64,000 nucleotides of DNA, from assembly GCF_032854445.1 (NCBI RefSeq), contig NC_088298.1, positions 11,087,504 to 11,151,503 on the forward strand, written 5' to 3'. Positions within the stretch are counted from its first letter, which is position 1; each line of letters opens with the position of its first letter. Below the pieces are notes generated by a model. It did not search any database. It was given only the letters and a program-made list of their open reading frames with translations, and was not told the DNA's origin. This DNA comes from Liolophura sinensis. Taxonomy: Eukaryota; Mollusca; Polyplacophora; Chitonida; Chitonidae. The translations under genes and the position numbers were made by a program. Positions 20,770-34,500 of the stretch are shown one piece after another.

Positions 20770-22729
20770 TTACCACTTTCCAAAGTGTGAAAAATTCAAC
20801 AAAACGTTTCACAAAAATGCTAAAAAATGTTGTAATCTTACATTTGCCGTGAAACTATTGAAATAAGCGTAGGATGAATAATGGTTAAACAAGTGGGGTG
20901 GCCCCTGGGTCTCGAAATAGTGGGCACCCTTTCTGATATCGTTTGTTCGAGCTCAATTTAACACAACTTGTGCGTTATTTCAAGCGACAATGACAATGTC
21001 AGTATTTGGGTTTAGGCCACAGTGCATTTAATATATGGAATCAATAATATTAACATAAAATGATGACAGCTCAACATTTGTGTTTTAAGAAAACATACAA
21101 TTCGATAACAGTTGCATTAGAAAAGCGACCTAAAGGCAGGCTAATCTCATACGATATAATTTGATTTGGTAAAGTAAATTTAGACAAAACGCAGTATTTT
21201 ATTACTTATTTGATTGGTGTTTTACGTCCATGTGTACAACAAACGTGTTTTATCCATGTGTACAACAAATATGATAAAAAAAATACTCGGATATGTGTAT
21301 TCTATTTGTATTACTGCAATTTTAAAAAATGTCGGCCTCTCGCCGGTTTACGTGAATAACGAATAGGCTCAATGCGACCAACATGCGCTTAACAAATGAC
21401 GTTTGGCGTTCGGCACACCATTGCTGTTTCGTCCGCGTGAAGTTGAATCATACATTCCCTCATCCTCTCAAACCAGAAGGTATATATATCACGTACAATC
21501 ACTGTAACACTAGCGTGGATTTGCCGAAAAAGGCTTTGGAGCCGGCTCAGTCCATCAATTTATGCTGCTAGTGTTTACACGTGGATCGGTATATCTAACG
21601 TTTGATCATTCGCCTACATGGGGTACAAACTTCCAATGATCACATCGGAAATTAGTATGCATCGGGGGGGGGGGGGCGTTTCTCAAAAGGGAGATCACAA
21701 ACAAACAAACAAAAAAAAAAAAAAAAAACATGAAAGGTTCGACAGAAACACTGTATAAATTGGATAAACAAGTATATTGTGCTTCAAAAAATATACAGAC
21801 TGAAATGGAAATGTACACAAATACATGTACACAATTAAATGTCCATAATACAGAGCCTTAAAAATACTCTTACAAAATAGCGTGGTAAAAATGTGGTTAA
21901 CAAGTGTGTGTATTTACATGGGCATGACGAGTGAAGTAATCAATGAGATCTGAACCAACACAATTATGATAAGATACACGTATATGTTTATACAACAGAA
22001 GTGGAAACAATTCCAACTAGGATAAGGTCAGGATAGAAACCAGGCTTGCCTTGGGAAGGTTACACACATGCTAAAAATGGAAACACCTGGATTTGAACTC
22101 CAGTACCACAAGCAAGATGCTAGTGGTGCAATGTGGCTTTGAACAGCTGTATTTTTGATGATATTTTCAGATATTCAGCAATAGGCCACATCTTTTTCAT
22201 AAACACATGTTCATTTCTTTTTTTCTGAATCAGTTAAAAAAACATTTATCATTATATTTGAAAACTTTTGCTCTCCCAAAATTGACAAAATACAAATACA
22301 CGTACGTATCTATATATAATGGGGTGATGTTGAAAAATGAAGGATACAAAATTTGGTCAAAACAAAAAGGGTATCTACATCAGCTTGAAGACATTTTACA
22401 TGTAATTATTAAAACCACGACTAACACATACTACTGTAAATGAGCACAAATTCTGCCCAAAAGCGTATTTTTAGAGGCATATACATGTAAATATCAAAAA
22501 ATAATACTTTTGGGGCTGAAACTTTACTTCCTTCCAGTAAAATATCAGCCTACTAGTACAACTTGCATGTGGTGTTAGAAATGGGACTACTTTTCTGATG
22601 TGTAAATAAAAGCAGGAGAGTTCCAAGTATACAACCACTGTATACATAAACAGATTCATATGCTGGTACATATACAGTCAGTACACTAGCTGGCACATTA
22701 ATATACCATCAAATCGAATGACCTACAGG

Positions 22730-22986
22730 GGGCCTCCGTGGCTCAGTTGGTTAGTGCGTTAGTGCAGCATAATGACCCAGGAGCCTCTCATCAATGCGGT
22801 TGCTCTGAGTTCAAGTCCAGCTCATGCTGGCTTCCTCTCCGGCCCTACGTGGGGAGGCATGTCCGCAAACTGGTCAGCAGATGGTCGTGTGTTTCCTCTC
22901 CCTGGGTTTACTACCCGGTTTCCTAACACCATAGTGCCAAAATATTTTTGAGTATGGTGTTAAACACCAACCAAATAAATAAATCA
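22730..22986 (+). mobile_element. tRNA-derived SINE, diverged full-length copy
   Basis: The head GGGGCCTCCGTGGCTCAGTT and B box GAGTTCAAGTCC are intact, but the 3' half is diverged and has lost part of the ATAATGCTGGCCGCC block. It ends in AAATAAATAAATC. Confidence 0.85.
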
Positions 22987-25049
22987 AATACATGACCTAC
23001 AATTTCAACCAAAAATTGCGGCTTTATAGGCAAATAAATTCTGTAATATACCATTCATAGTGCTGAAACATTTTAACAGTAGAGTGTCACCCTACCTTCC
23101 AAACAAACCTCAAAACACCTCTCTAAAAATCAACAAAATTCTCAGAATCAGTAAGAATTCTGTCAGGGTCAACATTTTTGGTCATATTAGGGCATCTGTT
23201 TAAAATATAAACATACAAAAGGTTTCCATACATGTAGCCAGAGGTTTCTATAATTGTAGCCAGAGCTTTCTACACATTTAACCAGCGACTGGGCAAAACA
23301 TGGACTTTCTTTAAGTATCATATATTCATTAAAAGGTTTCCTTTTTCCCTGACATATAGCCTCACAAAAATGACAATGTGAGAGAGATCAATACTTATAT
23401 AAAATAATACTTTGACTCTAAAAATCTTATCAAATACCCTGCCAGTATTCCTACAAGCCAATAGTTTTCTGCTCTTTACCCTGCCAGTGTTCCCACATGC
23501 CTAGCAAACAATGCGGTATTTCCTACAGGTAACTGGGGCACGGCAGAATTTTGCGGAAATTCTTTGCCCTAATTCTTCAACCTTAACAAACCAATACTTT
23601 GAAACATTCTGAGAGAACTATGAGGTGAACAGAAATTCTTTGCACAGTTTTATAAAGTCAGCATCTTTAGTGACGCAAACAAATCATTTTGTCCGTCTTT
23701 TTGATAATAATCGTATGCATAAATTCCATGGAAAAAATTGTCTTAGAGGTTGAAAAGGTTGAAGAGTCACAATAGTTTAATTATGATTTCACCAGAAAAT
23801 ACTCTTCTTTGCCAAGACCCATACATGTGATTTAAACCAAATCAAACTTGCACACAGTACACAACAAACCAGAGCACCATGTTATACATCAGGCGCCCTA
23901 AATGACCTAAAAATTCGAGTGCAAAAGAGCATTTTTGCCGGCAAAGACATTACTTCTGGTGATAAAATTTACATATTCCTGGTAGGATATCATCCTACCT
24001 TCCAAACGCCTCTCAGAGCACCTTTCTAAAATCATTAGAACTCCCAGAATCTGGAAAATAAAGCAACTTAGTCACGTACGAAATTTTACGTCATTCAGGG
24101 TACAAGTGTAAAAGTGCATATAGTACAAATCAGACTTGCAAGAACAACTTTTTGAGGTTCAAAATTCATCTCATTTCAATAAATCAGACACCAACTGTTG
24201 TACCACTGGTGACGAAACATTTTTGTTCGCAAAAAATTCAATCCAAACCGTCGCGTTTTTCAAAGGTTAATAAATATACAGTATACTCTGTAAATTGATT
24301 CCAAATATTTCACACTCTACGCCAGTCATATAATAAAGCTACAATGTTATCTTTTTTTTTTAATGAAGCTCACATTTTTTGCCAAGCTGTCTTGTATCAG
24401 ATTTATTATTTATTGTACATTTATTAATAGCCAGCCATCTGCACACGAGATAAAAAAAAGACTGCATCATTAGACATAAATCATTGCTCATGAAATTTGA
24501 AAGATCCGTCTACAAATACTTAATCTCAGTGAATTAATTAAGTTATCTAATTAGCAATTAATATCAGGAGAATTTGTACCTCATTATCTCTATATGTTAA
24601 CATGATAAATGAGTTCACATAGCTACTGGCCAAACTCTGCAGTCATTAACCATATGTTGTACTGTAATTCTTCAACCTTTTGGCATGTTTGCAAGGTGTT
24701 TATCCTATCCAAACATATTCTGCAGGCATCATTCTGTGTTGACTGATAAAGTTATACTTTTTGCGAAGCCCTGAAAATGGTCAATCCAACCAATGCACTT
24801 TTCTTACAAAAAAACAAATTTTAAAAGCGCATAAATTACACTGCTGTTTCATATGCGAAAATGGGGAGGTATATCTGCTGCAGGTGGCAAATTAGTGACA
24901 TCAATAAATTAGTACTACATGACCATACTATGATTCTACGTATCTGACAATAAGACCTGAAAACATTCATATTAATTTGTTAATTAAAAAAAAAAAACTA
25001 TCAAAGTGATACTCTCCAAATATAAATTGCACCCAAAACTTGTAGGTTA

Positions 25050-25065
25050 TTTATTTTCATTTATT
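25050..25065 (-). promoter_or_regulatory. Candidate polyadenylation signals of the ADAM17 gene
   Basis: Two AATAAA hexamers on the minus strand lie about 385-400 nt after the TAA of the last coding exon. AT-rich sequence makes chance matches likely, so this is a plausible but unproven 3' end. Confidence 0.3.
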
Positions 25066-25448
25066 TTTTTTTTAATTTTATTCTTTTTTATGCAGAAGGG
25101 ACAAGACACGAGGGGTATGTACAAGTACAGTATAACCGTGAAACATCTGCCTGTTTAGGAATGATAGCATTTCATCACGGGAATGTATTTTACATCAGCG
25201 TCATAGCAACATAATTACTTATTATAATTTATATATTATTTTAATATTAGTCTAAGTTCAAATATTTTAAAAATTTTCTCAAAGTGTAAAACATTAAGAG
25301 AGGCAAAGTATGCATACATATACACACTTACATACATCAAAAGTCTAAAAATTCATATCAAAAAAAAAAAAATCTAAAATCACCCATGTTTTTTTTTAAT
25401 TTCACTACGATGCAGTGTTCCCACATGGTGAAGCTGTCCTGATGTAAT

Positions 25449-25589
25449 TTATAAGGGCGTGTCTCTGGATCCCCGCTGCTTTGTTTCTCGCACAATACTA
25501 CCCTTGGGTCGCGGAAGTTTCACATTGTGCACGTCTTTAATGTGATGTCCTTGGAATAACCTATCTTCTGGTCGTAGCAGAATTCGATT
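25449..25589 (-). CDS. ADAM17: ADAM17 exon 23 (C-terminal tail, stop)
   Basis: The acceptor CTTGTTTCAG leads into [16 protein letters not shown] and ends at TPL-TAA (stop 25451-25449), 46 codons plus stop. The frame joins exon 22 in phase 0 at its GTGAAT donor. The basic, proline-containing tail (KLPRPKGS) is cytoplasmic. It shows no clear similarity to the vertebrate tail, as expected for the fastest-evolving part of the protein. Confidence 0.72.
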   Translation of the reverse strand, partial: NRILLRPEDRLFQGHHIKDVHNVKLPRPKGSIVRETKQRGSRDTPL

Positions 25590-28500
25590 CTGAAACAAGT
25601 GCAAATTAACAATCACTTATACATTTAGTACTGTATTTCACTTGAACTTTTGCCTGTACAAAGTGCATTTTTTCCGGCAAATTAAAAAGGGCATGTTTTT
25701 CCGGCAAACTACAAGAAAGGTCATAAAACATTTCTTTATGTGCTAAAACTGTTTAAAAATCAATACAACTCTTAAGAATCAGACAAAATGAGTTACCCAG
25801 TCCTGAAGGAAATGTACCTTATTACACATGAAACAATGTTCTTTAATTTCGTTTAAATGACATCACCATAAGGAGCTATGCAATAAGGAGCTATGCAATA
25901 AGGAGCTATGCACCAAGGAGCTATGCAACAAGGAATTAGCACTATATCTGCAGAAGGATGAGGTATCATTTCCATGCACATGGATCCTTCTTCTAAAGGC
26001 CTGGGATTTTAATGAATTTTGAAACTATATCAGTTTTTTAGAATGATTTTAACCACCACTGTACAAACATTACACATGGTTGCATATAAAACTTTTATGA
26101 CTCAGGCTGATTATCTGTTTGATTGGAGTTTTACACCCTTCTCAATAACATTTAACTTATCCGATGGCAGCCAGGATTATAGTGGGAGGAAACCGGCAGA
26201 GCCCAGGGGATACTTGCGACCATCCGCAAGTTGCTGGCAGACCTTCCCAGGTATGTCCGGAGAGTCCGCAGGACTCGAACTCACAGCGACCACACTGGTG
26301 AGACGCTTCTCTCATTGCGTCATTCTAGCACGCTAACCACTATGGCCACGGAGGCCCCTTGGGTTGATTAAGAATTAAACATGTTAACATATATACGACA
26401 TGTATGTACAAATGAGTTCAGATCTATGACTGCTGAGAGCAGACACCTAGAGACTATTGTGTTTTACAGATGATAATTCAGTTCAGAGTTTTAGAATTTG
26501 GATTAATAGCTAAACCCACTAAAATATGGAGAAAGAGAGATGCATTAGACATCCAATGTGTGTTGTGATTTAATAAAAGAGACCGGGTGTCAAAATTCAC
26601 CCAAACCATCCATCCATATAGAAAATTTATATAGTGTATGTACACAGCAATGCGTCTACATCAGAACATCTATGACATGCACATACATGATGAAGAGATA
26701 CTACACTGTAAAATCGGCCGAGTCCATATAGATGCTCAAATCTATCCATTCATAAAATATATAGGAAAGGCTTCATGTCACATGGTTGAGAGTTTTGAAA
26801 ATCAGAGGCTTGGTTGAGTTTTCAATACACTAGGCCTGATAGGAGAGAGATTCTACACGTATGCCATCTTTGACTACATATTCTGTAAATACAGCTACAC
26901 GGATATGAACGACCCAATCACCTGTGACTTTTTTGGCATGTTTTTTTCTGAAAATGAACAGTGAGAGACAAACAAAAACTGACATCAATCCATGACATGC
27001 AGACACAGCTCCTCCCCCCAAGTGCAGAAACATCCCATCAAATGCATGCGATATGACAAAAAAATGATGTTACCATAACAATAACTGAAAGTGAAAGGTG
27101 AAATAAAGTGTTTTATATAAACAAAAATTAACTAAGATATTTTCGCCAGTACATCTCGCATGCAAGAATACTAACAAAATATTAAAATTAATCCATTTTT
27201 TTCATAGCATGGCTTTACTCAGAATCGTTTTCACAGAGTTTGCCTGGACCTACTTTAGACAGCCATGTAGGAGAAATACTGCCTATATGATCACCTGTAA
27301 ATATTGCTATATGATCACATGTAAATATTGCTATATGATCACTTGTAAATATTGCTATATGATCACATGTAAACACTGCTATATGATCACAGGTAAATAT
27401 TGCTATATGTTCACAAGTAAATACTGCTCCAGAATGCCTCACATTTACCCTGCATTAGGCTGTGGTTTTAGTCTATGTTTCAATCCTTCACTAGGCTCAT
27501 GAGCCACTGCAAAACATGCAATGAAAATAACAAGTAGAGAACTTTATTAAATCCTGTCTACTTTTTTGCGCAGGCAAATATGAACTTTAATATTTTTGAG
27601 TCAACTCCAGCTTGACTATCTGTGAGTCAACTCCAGCTTGACCATCTGTGAGTCCACTTCAGCTTCACTATTTGTGAGTCAAATCAGCTGCACTATCTGT
27701 GAGAGAACTCCAGCTTCACCATCTGTGAGTCAACTCTAGCTTCACTAACTGTGAGTCAACTTCACCCTTCACTATGTGTGACTCTACTCCAGCTTCAATG
27801 AGTCAAACTCTATCTTGATTAACTGTGAGTCAACTCTAGTCTCACTGTGTGAATCAACTCCAGCTTCACTATGTGCGAGTCAACTCTAGCTTTACTGAGT
27901 CAAACTCTAGCTTCACTATATATATAAGTCAACTCCACCTTCACCATCTGTGAATAATTTTAAACTTCACTATCTGTATAAAGTCAACTTTAGTTTGACT
28001 TAACACTCAGACTGACTACATGTATCTGTGTGTCACTTTAAAACGTCACTATCAGTAAGTCATCTTCAGCTCATCTATCTGTGAGTCACTTGAGCTTTCA
28101 CTTCATGTATCTGTCAATCACATTAAAAAAACATATCTATCTATGGCTCATCTTAAGCCTGACAGCACGTACAAGTACCTGTGAGTCATCTTCAGTTTTA
28201 CAGCTGATGGGGTTTTATTCAGTTTGACGACCTGTACCCATATAAAAAATTTCCCTGATTTCAATAACCCTAAATGATAGCAATCTAACTTTGAATTATC
28301 ACCTTCATCTTCATATATACATGTGGTCCACCTTCACGAAATGAATGTCATTTTCTACACCTTTACCCTCTGCACAGTGCCCACATCAAACAGTGTTCAA
28401 TAACAAGTGTACCATCAATCAGGCATGTTACCATTCACTCGTCGCTTTAAGGGAGTATATTTGGGGGGCGCCACAGACACGAATTTGTGGGTGGTATCTA

Positions 28501-31500
28501 ATCCAGATCGCATAACCTGCACTTCGTTCTCTTTGATGCGCTCCTTCCGCACACACACCACTGATCGTGGCACCCTTTTCTGAAATGTTATGTTCTTGTC
28601 ATTGATTTGTTCACTACGCATCGCTGTCAGGGTTTTGAAGTCTTGTTAAGCCAAAATCATTGTTTCATCAGCAGATTTCAAACAGAATAATCAAGATACC
28701 TTTCTCTTAATCACTTTCAATTTTAAGTTTGGTGATAAAATAGTGGCAGAAGAGAGATGTTCACAGATTCATCGCTTCCCACAATGAAAAACAATCTTTC
28801 ATTAAAATGGGGATATTTATCTGAAATCATCCATAATAACAAGACTTACCCTGCTATTGAGCCACTCTAGCCTCTCCTTTTCTTTCTTTTCACGTCGACG
28901 ATCCTACATTTAACATATACAAAAAAGCCATTTGTACGCCAGTCTTGATTCAAAAGCCATTCTGCATTCTTACTTCCTAAAATTTATTCCTATTCATTCA
29001 TATATTCTGATCTGTTTGAAGAAAACTACTACTAAAACAGTTTTAAGTCGTCTCTCATAGAATTTTAACGTTGACAACATAACTTACAGCACAACTGATC
29101 ATACAGGTCCTTGAGAACTGAGTGCGTGAGTGAGTGCAAGGGGTTTAACGTCGTACTTAGCAATTTTCCAATCATATGACGACAAAGGAAATCTTTAGAG
29201 TGCACGTAATGTTTACCTCTTTGTTGCAGGGTGGATTTCCACCTCTCTTTATCTAATGCTGTTTCAGTGAGACGACTTAGCAAAGGCAAGAAAGCCCACA
29301 CAGCTGCTTAGACAGCTCCCTGAGAACTGTGTTGACAATGTAACTTACCAGACCACTGATTATACAACTCCCTGAGAACTGTGTTGACAATATAACTTAC
29401 CACATAACTGATTATACAACTCCCTGAGAACTGTGTTGACATTGTAATTTACCACACAACTGATTATACAATTCCCTGGGGACTGTGTTGACAATGTAAC
29501 TTACCACACAACTGATTATACAACTCCCTGGGGACTGTGTTAACAATGTAACTTACCACACAACTGATTATACAACTCCCTGGGGACTGTGTTAACAATG
29601 TAACTTACCACACAACTGACTATACAATTCCCTGGGGACTGTGTTAAAATGTAACTTACCACACAACTGATTATACAGCTCCCTGGGATCCAAATTATAA
29701 GTGAGAGAATCAGAACTGTGCCGACCACGTTAGACCTCATGAATTGCACTAAAACATCAAACAATTTCCATTGGCTATGACAACAAAATACTCAGCAGGC
29801 CATGCATGGTCTCACCTACATGTATATACACCTGTAATAATTACCTGTACTGTATTTCAGCGATGTTTAGTTTTTCTTAAGTGACACAATTTCTGCTTCA
29901 TTTTGACTGAGTCATCCACCTCATAAGGTCACTTTAAGAGTTGGATTAATTTATTAGCAGAAAAATGCAAGTGTTGGCATCAAAATTATCATTTAAGGTA
30001 TTTATGTGCTTCCCCAAAACAGATATCTCCCGAGCAGTAAACAATCAAAATAAACAGTCATTTAAGAACAATACATATAAACTGTAATCTCCCCAAGAAC
30101 TTATACGCTGATGTTGTTAACACTGATTTGAATATTGTATATAAATTGTGCTGTTCATATTAAATTGTTCGATTATATGTACCCATTTTGAATTTATCTA
30201 AATCCTATTTGTGTTTCTTTGTCTAATCGTGTGTGAGGGTTATTGCTGTCTAAGAGTTCAACAAGCCATTTGTTTACGCTTTTTTCCTCTCAGAAAGTTA
30301 CACCTTCACATATACAACTGAAAAGGGTTCAACTCTTCCCAGTGTTCCTTTGTACAAACAATTGTCACACCCACTTGGGTATTTGGGTGTGACAATTATA
30401 TAAAACCATTATTAACTTGCACTTGCAAAATCCACTACAAGATAAAGAATCAATTCTGATTGGCTGTTGTGAGATATGCCCACCCTAAACTGAATTTTAG
30501 GCATGGCAGATTCATTCAAGCGCTGTAACGTTTACCCCAGAAAACCCAATCCCCACTGTCAACCAATCAGCGCTGATTCGGTATCCCTTTAACAAGCAGA
30601 ATTACTAGTAAGAAGTGAAAATAACTAAGTTTAACTAGCTCACCAAAAGAGTCCACTGTAATCTTGTCAATGATGTCCCAGACCCGGAATATAAAATCTT
30701 CATTGGTCTTCTTGCATACTCCCTATATAAAATCAAAACATACTGATTAGTTCGTGAAAAATTCAAGAAAATTTTTCCTTAGAGAGGGTATACCACATAT
30801 TTTTGCAAAAAAAAAAAAACAAAAAAAAAAACTTACACATGAACAGACAAGGCTGGTGTTTTGTAACCGGTAATTATTTAAATAGACAGGGCTGATATTT
30901 TAAAGAAGGCAATTATTTGGACTATTCTAAAATAATAACAAAAATTTGATTGGATTTGTGCTGAACGACTTCTTGCCCAAAATCTCTGGTACAGTCTGAG
31001 TGTGGTCTGAGTCGCAATTCCGCCATGAGAAGCAAAGTGCTGTCATATGAGATGGCAGAAAATTATCAGCTTCAAGTCTGCCACTGTCATACCACACATA
31101 TGTACTGCCGTGTAATTACACATGTACATACCACTTGTACCAATGAAGAGGGAAGTTTGCAGTTTGAACTCTTTAATCATTGAAGGTAGAAAAAGTCCAA
31201 CTATATCATGTGACCAGTGTCAAAAACCTTAGGCAACTATTTTTGATCACATTCACTACAAACACGGGGGCCTGAAAAAAGTGTCATAAAAAGTAATTTT
31301 GAGTTGACGAATGATAGAGAAAATTGAGAATCTGAACAGTTGTGTGCCCAGAAAAGGCTGAGCCAGGTGATCAGTAAATTAATTTCAACAAAAGGTTGCC
31401 CAACATTTTCCACCATTAAGATAACACAGTACGACTGTTTTTACCTTTGACAACAAAAGAGTTCCAACTCAAAACTCCCCTATTCATTTAGTCCAAATGG

Positions 31501-34500
31501 ATGGAGTTTTGGATCCTTAAAAGCCCTGATTTAGGAATGATGGAAGTGCCGCCCCAGAACATAATTTGCATAGGACTTGTAGTTCAGTACTTCTAATATG
31601 CAGTGTCACATTTACCCCTTAGATTAAGTTTGATTTGTAAGGATACACCGTATGATACCCCTGCAGGCTGACTGGACTATAGACTTACATCAAGACAGAA
31701 ACCCTGTACACAAGGCCGTCCGTCCGTCAGTAAGAATGTCTGGTCGTACACAACACAGTCAGCTTCACTGTGATCTTTACAGCAGACTTTGCAGGAATCA
31801 GCCACTGAAACAAAATACACAGTACTTTAGTGAGTCAGTGACACGGACGATGGATTCTGTGGGTAGAAAGCTAAAAATGTGTATGTTTTGATCAACCTAC
31901 ATTTGCAGAGATGGGAGACTCGTGGATGGGCTATACAAAACAGTCCAAACTGCAGCATAAAACATTGTTTTCTTCTGTGACATTACAGTGCTTGTGTTTT
32001 ATGAGTAAACATACACCGAGAATTGTGACGTAGTAAAGGAAAGAGCAATAGAGAGTATAGCTTTGGACTTTGTATTTGTATTTTTGGAGAGGGAAATTAC
32101 TTTTGTTCAGTACGGTAAGATATCATCCCACCTTGAAAACAAACCAAAAAACACCTTCCTAAGACGAAAACAGAATCTCAGAATCAGGCATCAAGTGCAA
32201 AATGGGCAAAATTTTAGCTCATTTTGTCAAGAAGTAAAATGACAGGAATATGGAACAGATTTTAGTTGCCTTACCACTGTCACACAAACAGGAAATTTTC
32301 TGTTTGGCCTCACAGAAGGAAATACATTTGCCTCCCTTGCAGCTGCCCCTGAAAATGGTCAAAAAGTCTTTAATACAAAACACACATGATAGTCCTTCTA
32401 TGAACCACATAACACACACGCTAGTCCTTCTATGAACTACAAAACACATGCTGGTCCTTCTATGAACCACAAAACACACATGCTGGTCCTTCTATGAACC
32501 ACAAAACAAACAGGCTAGTCCTTTTATGAACCACAAAGGTTTCTGATTTGCAATTCAAAGTGATTATAATTAAATGAACGTGTTACATATTTCTACTACA
32601 TCTTGTATAGGTTGTGTATGCAATTTATACCTTATACGTCATCAGAAATAAATTGTACAAATATGTCTAAAATATGTCTACACAGCCTGGTCAATGTAAT
32701 GTCATGGTTTGTTCTGCTCAGATTTGGAACATTGCAACCTAAAAGTGGACCTGACACATTCATCTGACTATCATCAACATCATCACAAAAACTGTTACAT
32801 TTCTTAAACATGAATCATATCACAATGCTGGAACTCTTTTGTCATCAGAAGTAAAAAAAGTCCAACTCTGTTACATGATGTGAAAAATGTTAGGCAACCT
32901 TTGTTGACATTAATTTACTGGTCACCTGTCCCACTCTTTTCCAGAAGCACAAATGACACCCCTTTCCCTTTTTCAAGTTCACAAATGTTCAGATTCTCAA
33001 TCTATCATTTGTCTGTTTTACATTACTTTAATGACACTTTTTTCAGATACCAATGTTACTGTCAATCTGGTCAATAGTTGCCTAACATTTTTGGATGGTC
33101 ACATGATGACGTACAGATGAACTTTTTCTACCTTCACGATAAAAGATTTTGAACTCAAAACTCCCCTACTGCAAAGATTTATATTAAAAATACTTAATGC
33201 ATTATTTTCCCTCGGACAACTTCCACAATCTTAGGCAAAAACAAAAGAAAAGCCAGTTTTGAATGATTCTTGCAAAACTTGGTAGCATTGCAGTTGACCT
33301 CTAATATTTCAGATTACAAAAAGTCACATATATTTATTTACTTAATAGAAGTTCAACAAAGTAATCAACAAGTTACTTTTGCACCTAGTTTCTCTGGCAA
33401 GATCATGACAGTCTTTTCCACCTGTGATCTACTATCAACCAAAACAAAGTCTTACATCCACTGTCAGCCAATCAGAGTTTATTTTGTATCCCTTTACAGG
33501 GGCCATATCAAGAAAACATTACAGGTTCTGATGCCAAACTTTAATGGTGACACTGTGACTGTGTATAAAGAAATTTTAAAAATGCAAACCAAGATAATGC
33601 TTTCTGAGAGCTTTTATGTCTGTGAATGAAAGAAATTTATATGAAAACTTAAGTTTTTAATGATAAACCTACATATTTTTGTTTAATTTACTTGTTAGTT
33701 TTTTATAATACAGCTTGTTTAGCTTGGGCAGCCAACAGTTTGGAAGCCCAAACGTTTTCCAGAACCAAAATGACTCTAGATATGGCCCTGACTTTAACCA
33801 ATATACTTGTATGTGTTTGTGTACCTCTAAGAAAATCCATGTATATTCAAACATTTCTTGTTTTATATCAGTGCAGTTTATGCTGACATTTAATGTTTAC
33901 ACAAATCATCAAATATAGAATATATCATACCTTTCAATGCATTCGGTGAAGTCATCAACAGGAGGAGGTTTGGGGCATTGAAAGCTGGTCCCTCTGTGAG
34001 TAACTGATCAAGGGAGATAACTCTCAGCACAGACCTGACAAAAGCACATGACTATTTCTGCCAATGCCCTACAATACTAGACAGCTCAGGATTCAGCTCA
34101 GTCATTTTTTATGTTCTATTTTTCTTTGTTGCAAGTGTGTAACTGATTCAGGAATTACAATGGAAAACACTTTCTAACGAGGCCTTACCCTTAATTTTTG
34201 GGACACCTGGTCAGTCTGCTTGTTTTAACCAATATACACATAATTTTAGAAGGAATATTTAGTATCCGTTTTTTTTCGCATGGTTAGTTCATCTAATGAA
34301 CCCATATATTCCTATCTTTACTTTTCAAAAAACTGGTGGAGAAATGGAATTCTTTGCTTTCAGCGCTACTAATATCTGTCCTAAAATTTACAAAATTTAG
34401 GGAATATTTTTTTTCACATGATTTCTTCAAATATTTAAATATTTATTATTGATTGGTGTAACTTATACGATGGTCAGCACAGCCCACAGGTTTCTGGCAC

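Larger units (their letters stand above)
14195..25000. other. Intergenic region, no gene recognised
   Basis: No reading frame with a domain or convincing splice signals was found on either strand. The region contains SINEs, a family C repeat, a 320-bp MITE, a 42-bp minisatellite, tetranucleotide and TA microsatellites, and stretches of plain AT-rich sequence (about 23.0-25.0 kb). The part nearest 25.0 kb may include the 3' UTR of the ADAM17 gene. Confidence 0.5.

Noticed and set aside
27209-27502. Cys/Tyr-rich repeat frame on the + strand and its complement
   Set aside because: A 24-bp tandem repeat in an intron; frames on both strands are equally open.
27590-28215. Regularly spaced repeats suggestive of a CRISPR array
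   Set aside because: Units are imperfect and directly adjacent with no unique spacers, and the genome is eukaryotic. The same holds for the arrays at 11.5, 16.8, 32.4, 37 and 41.4 kb.
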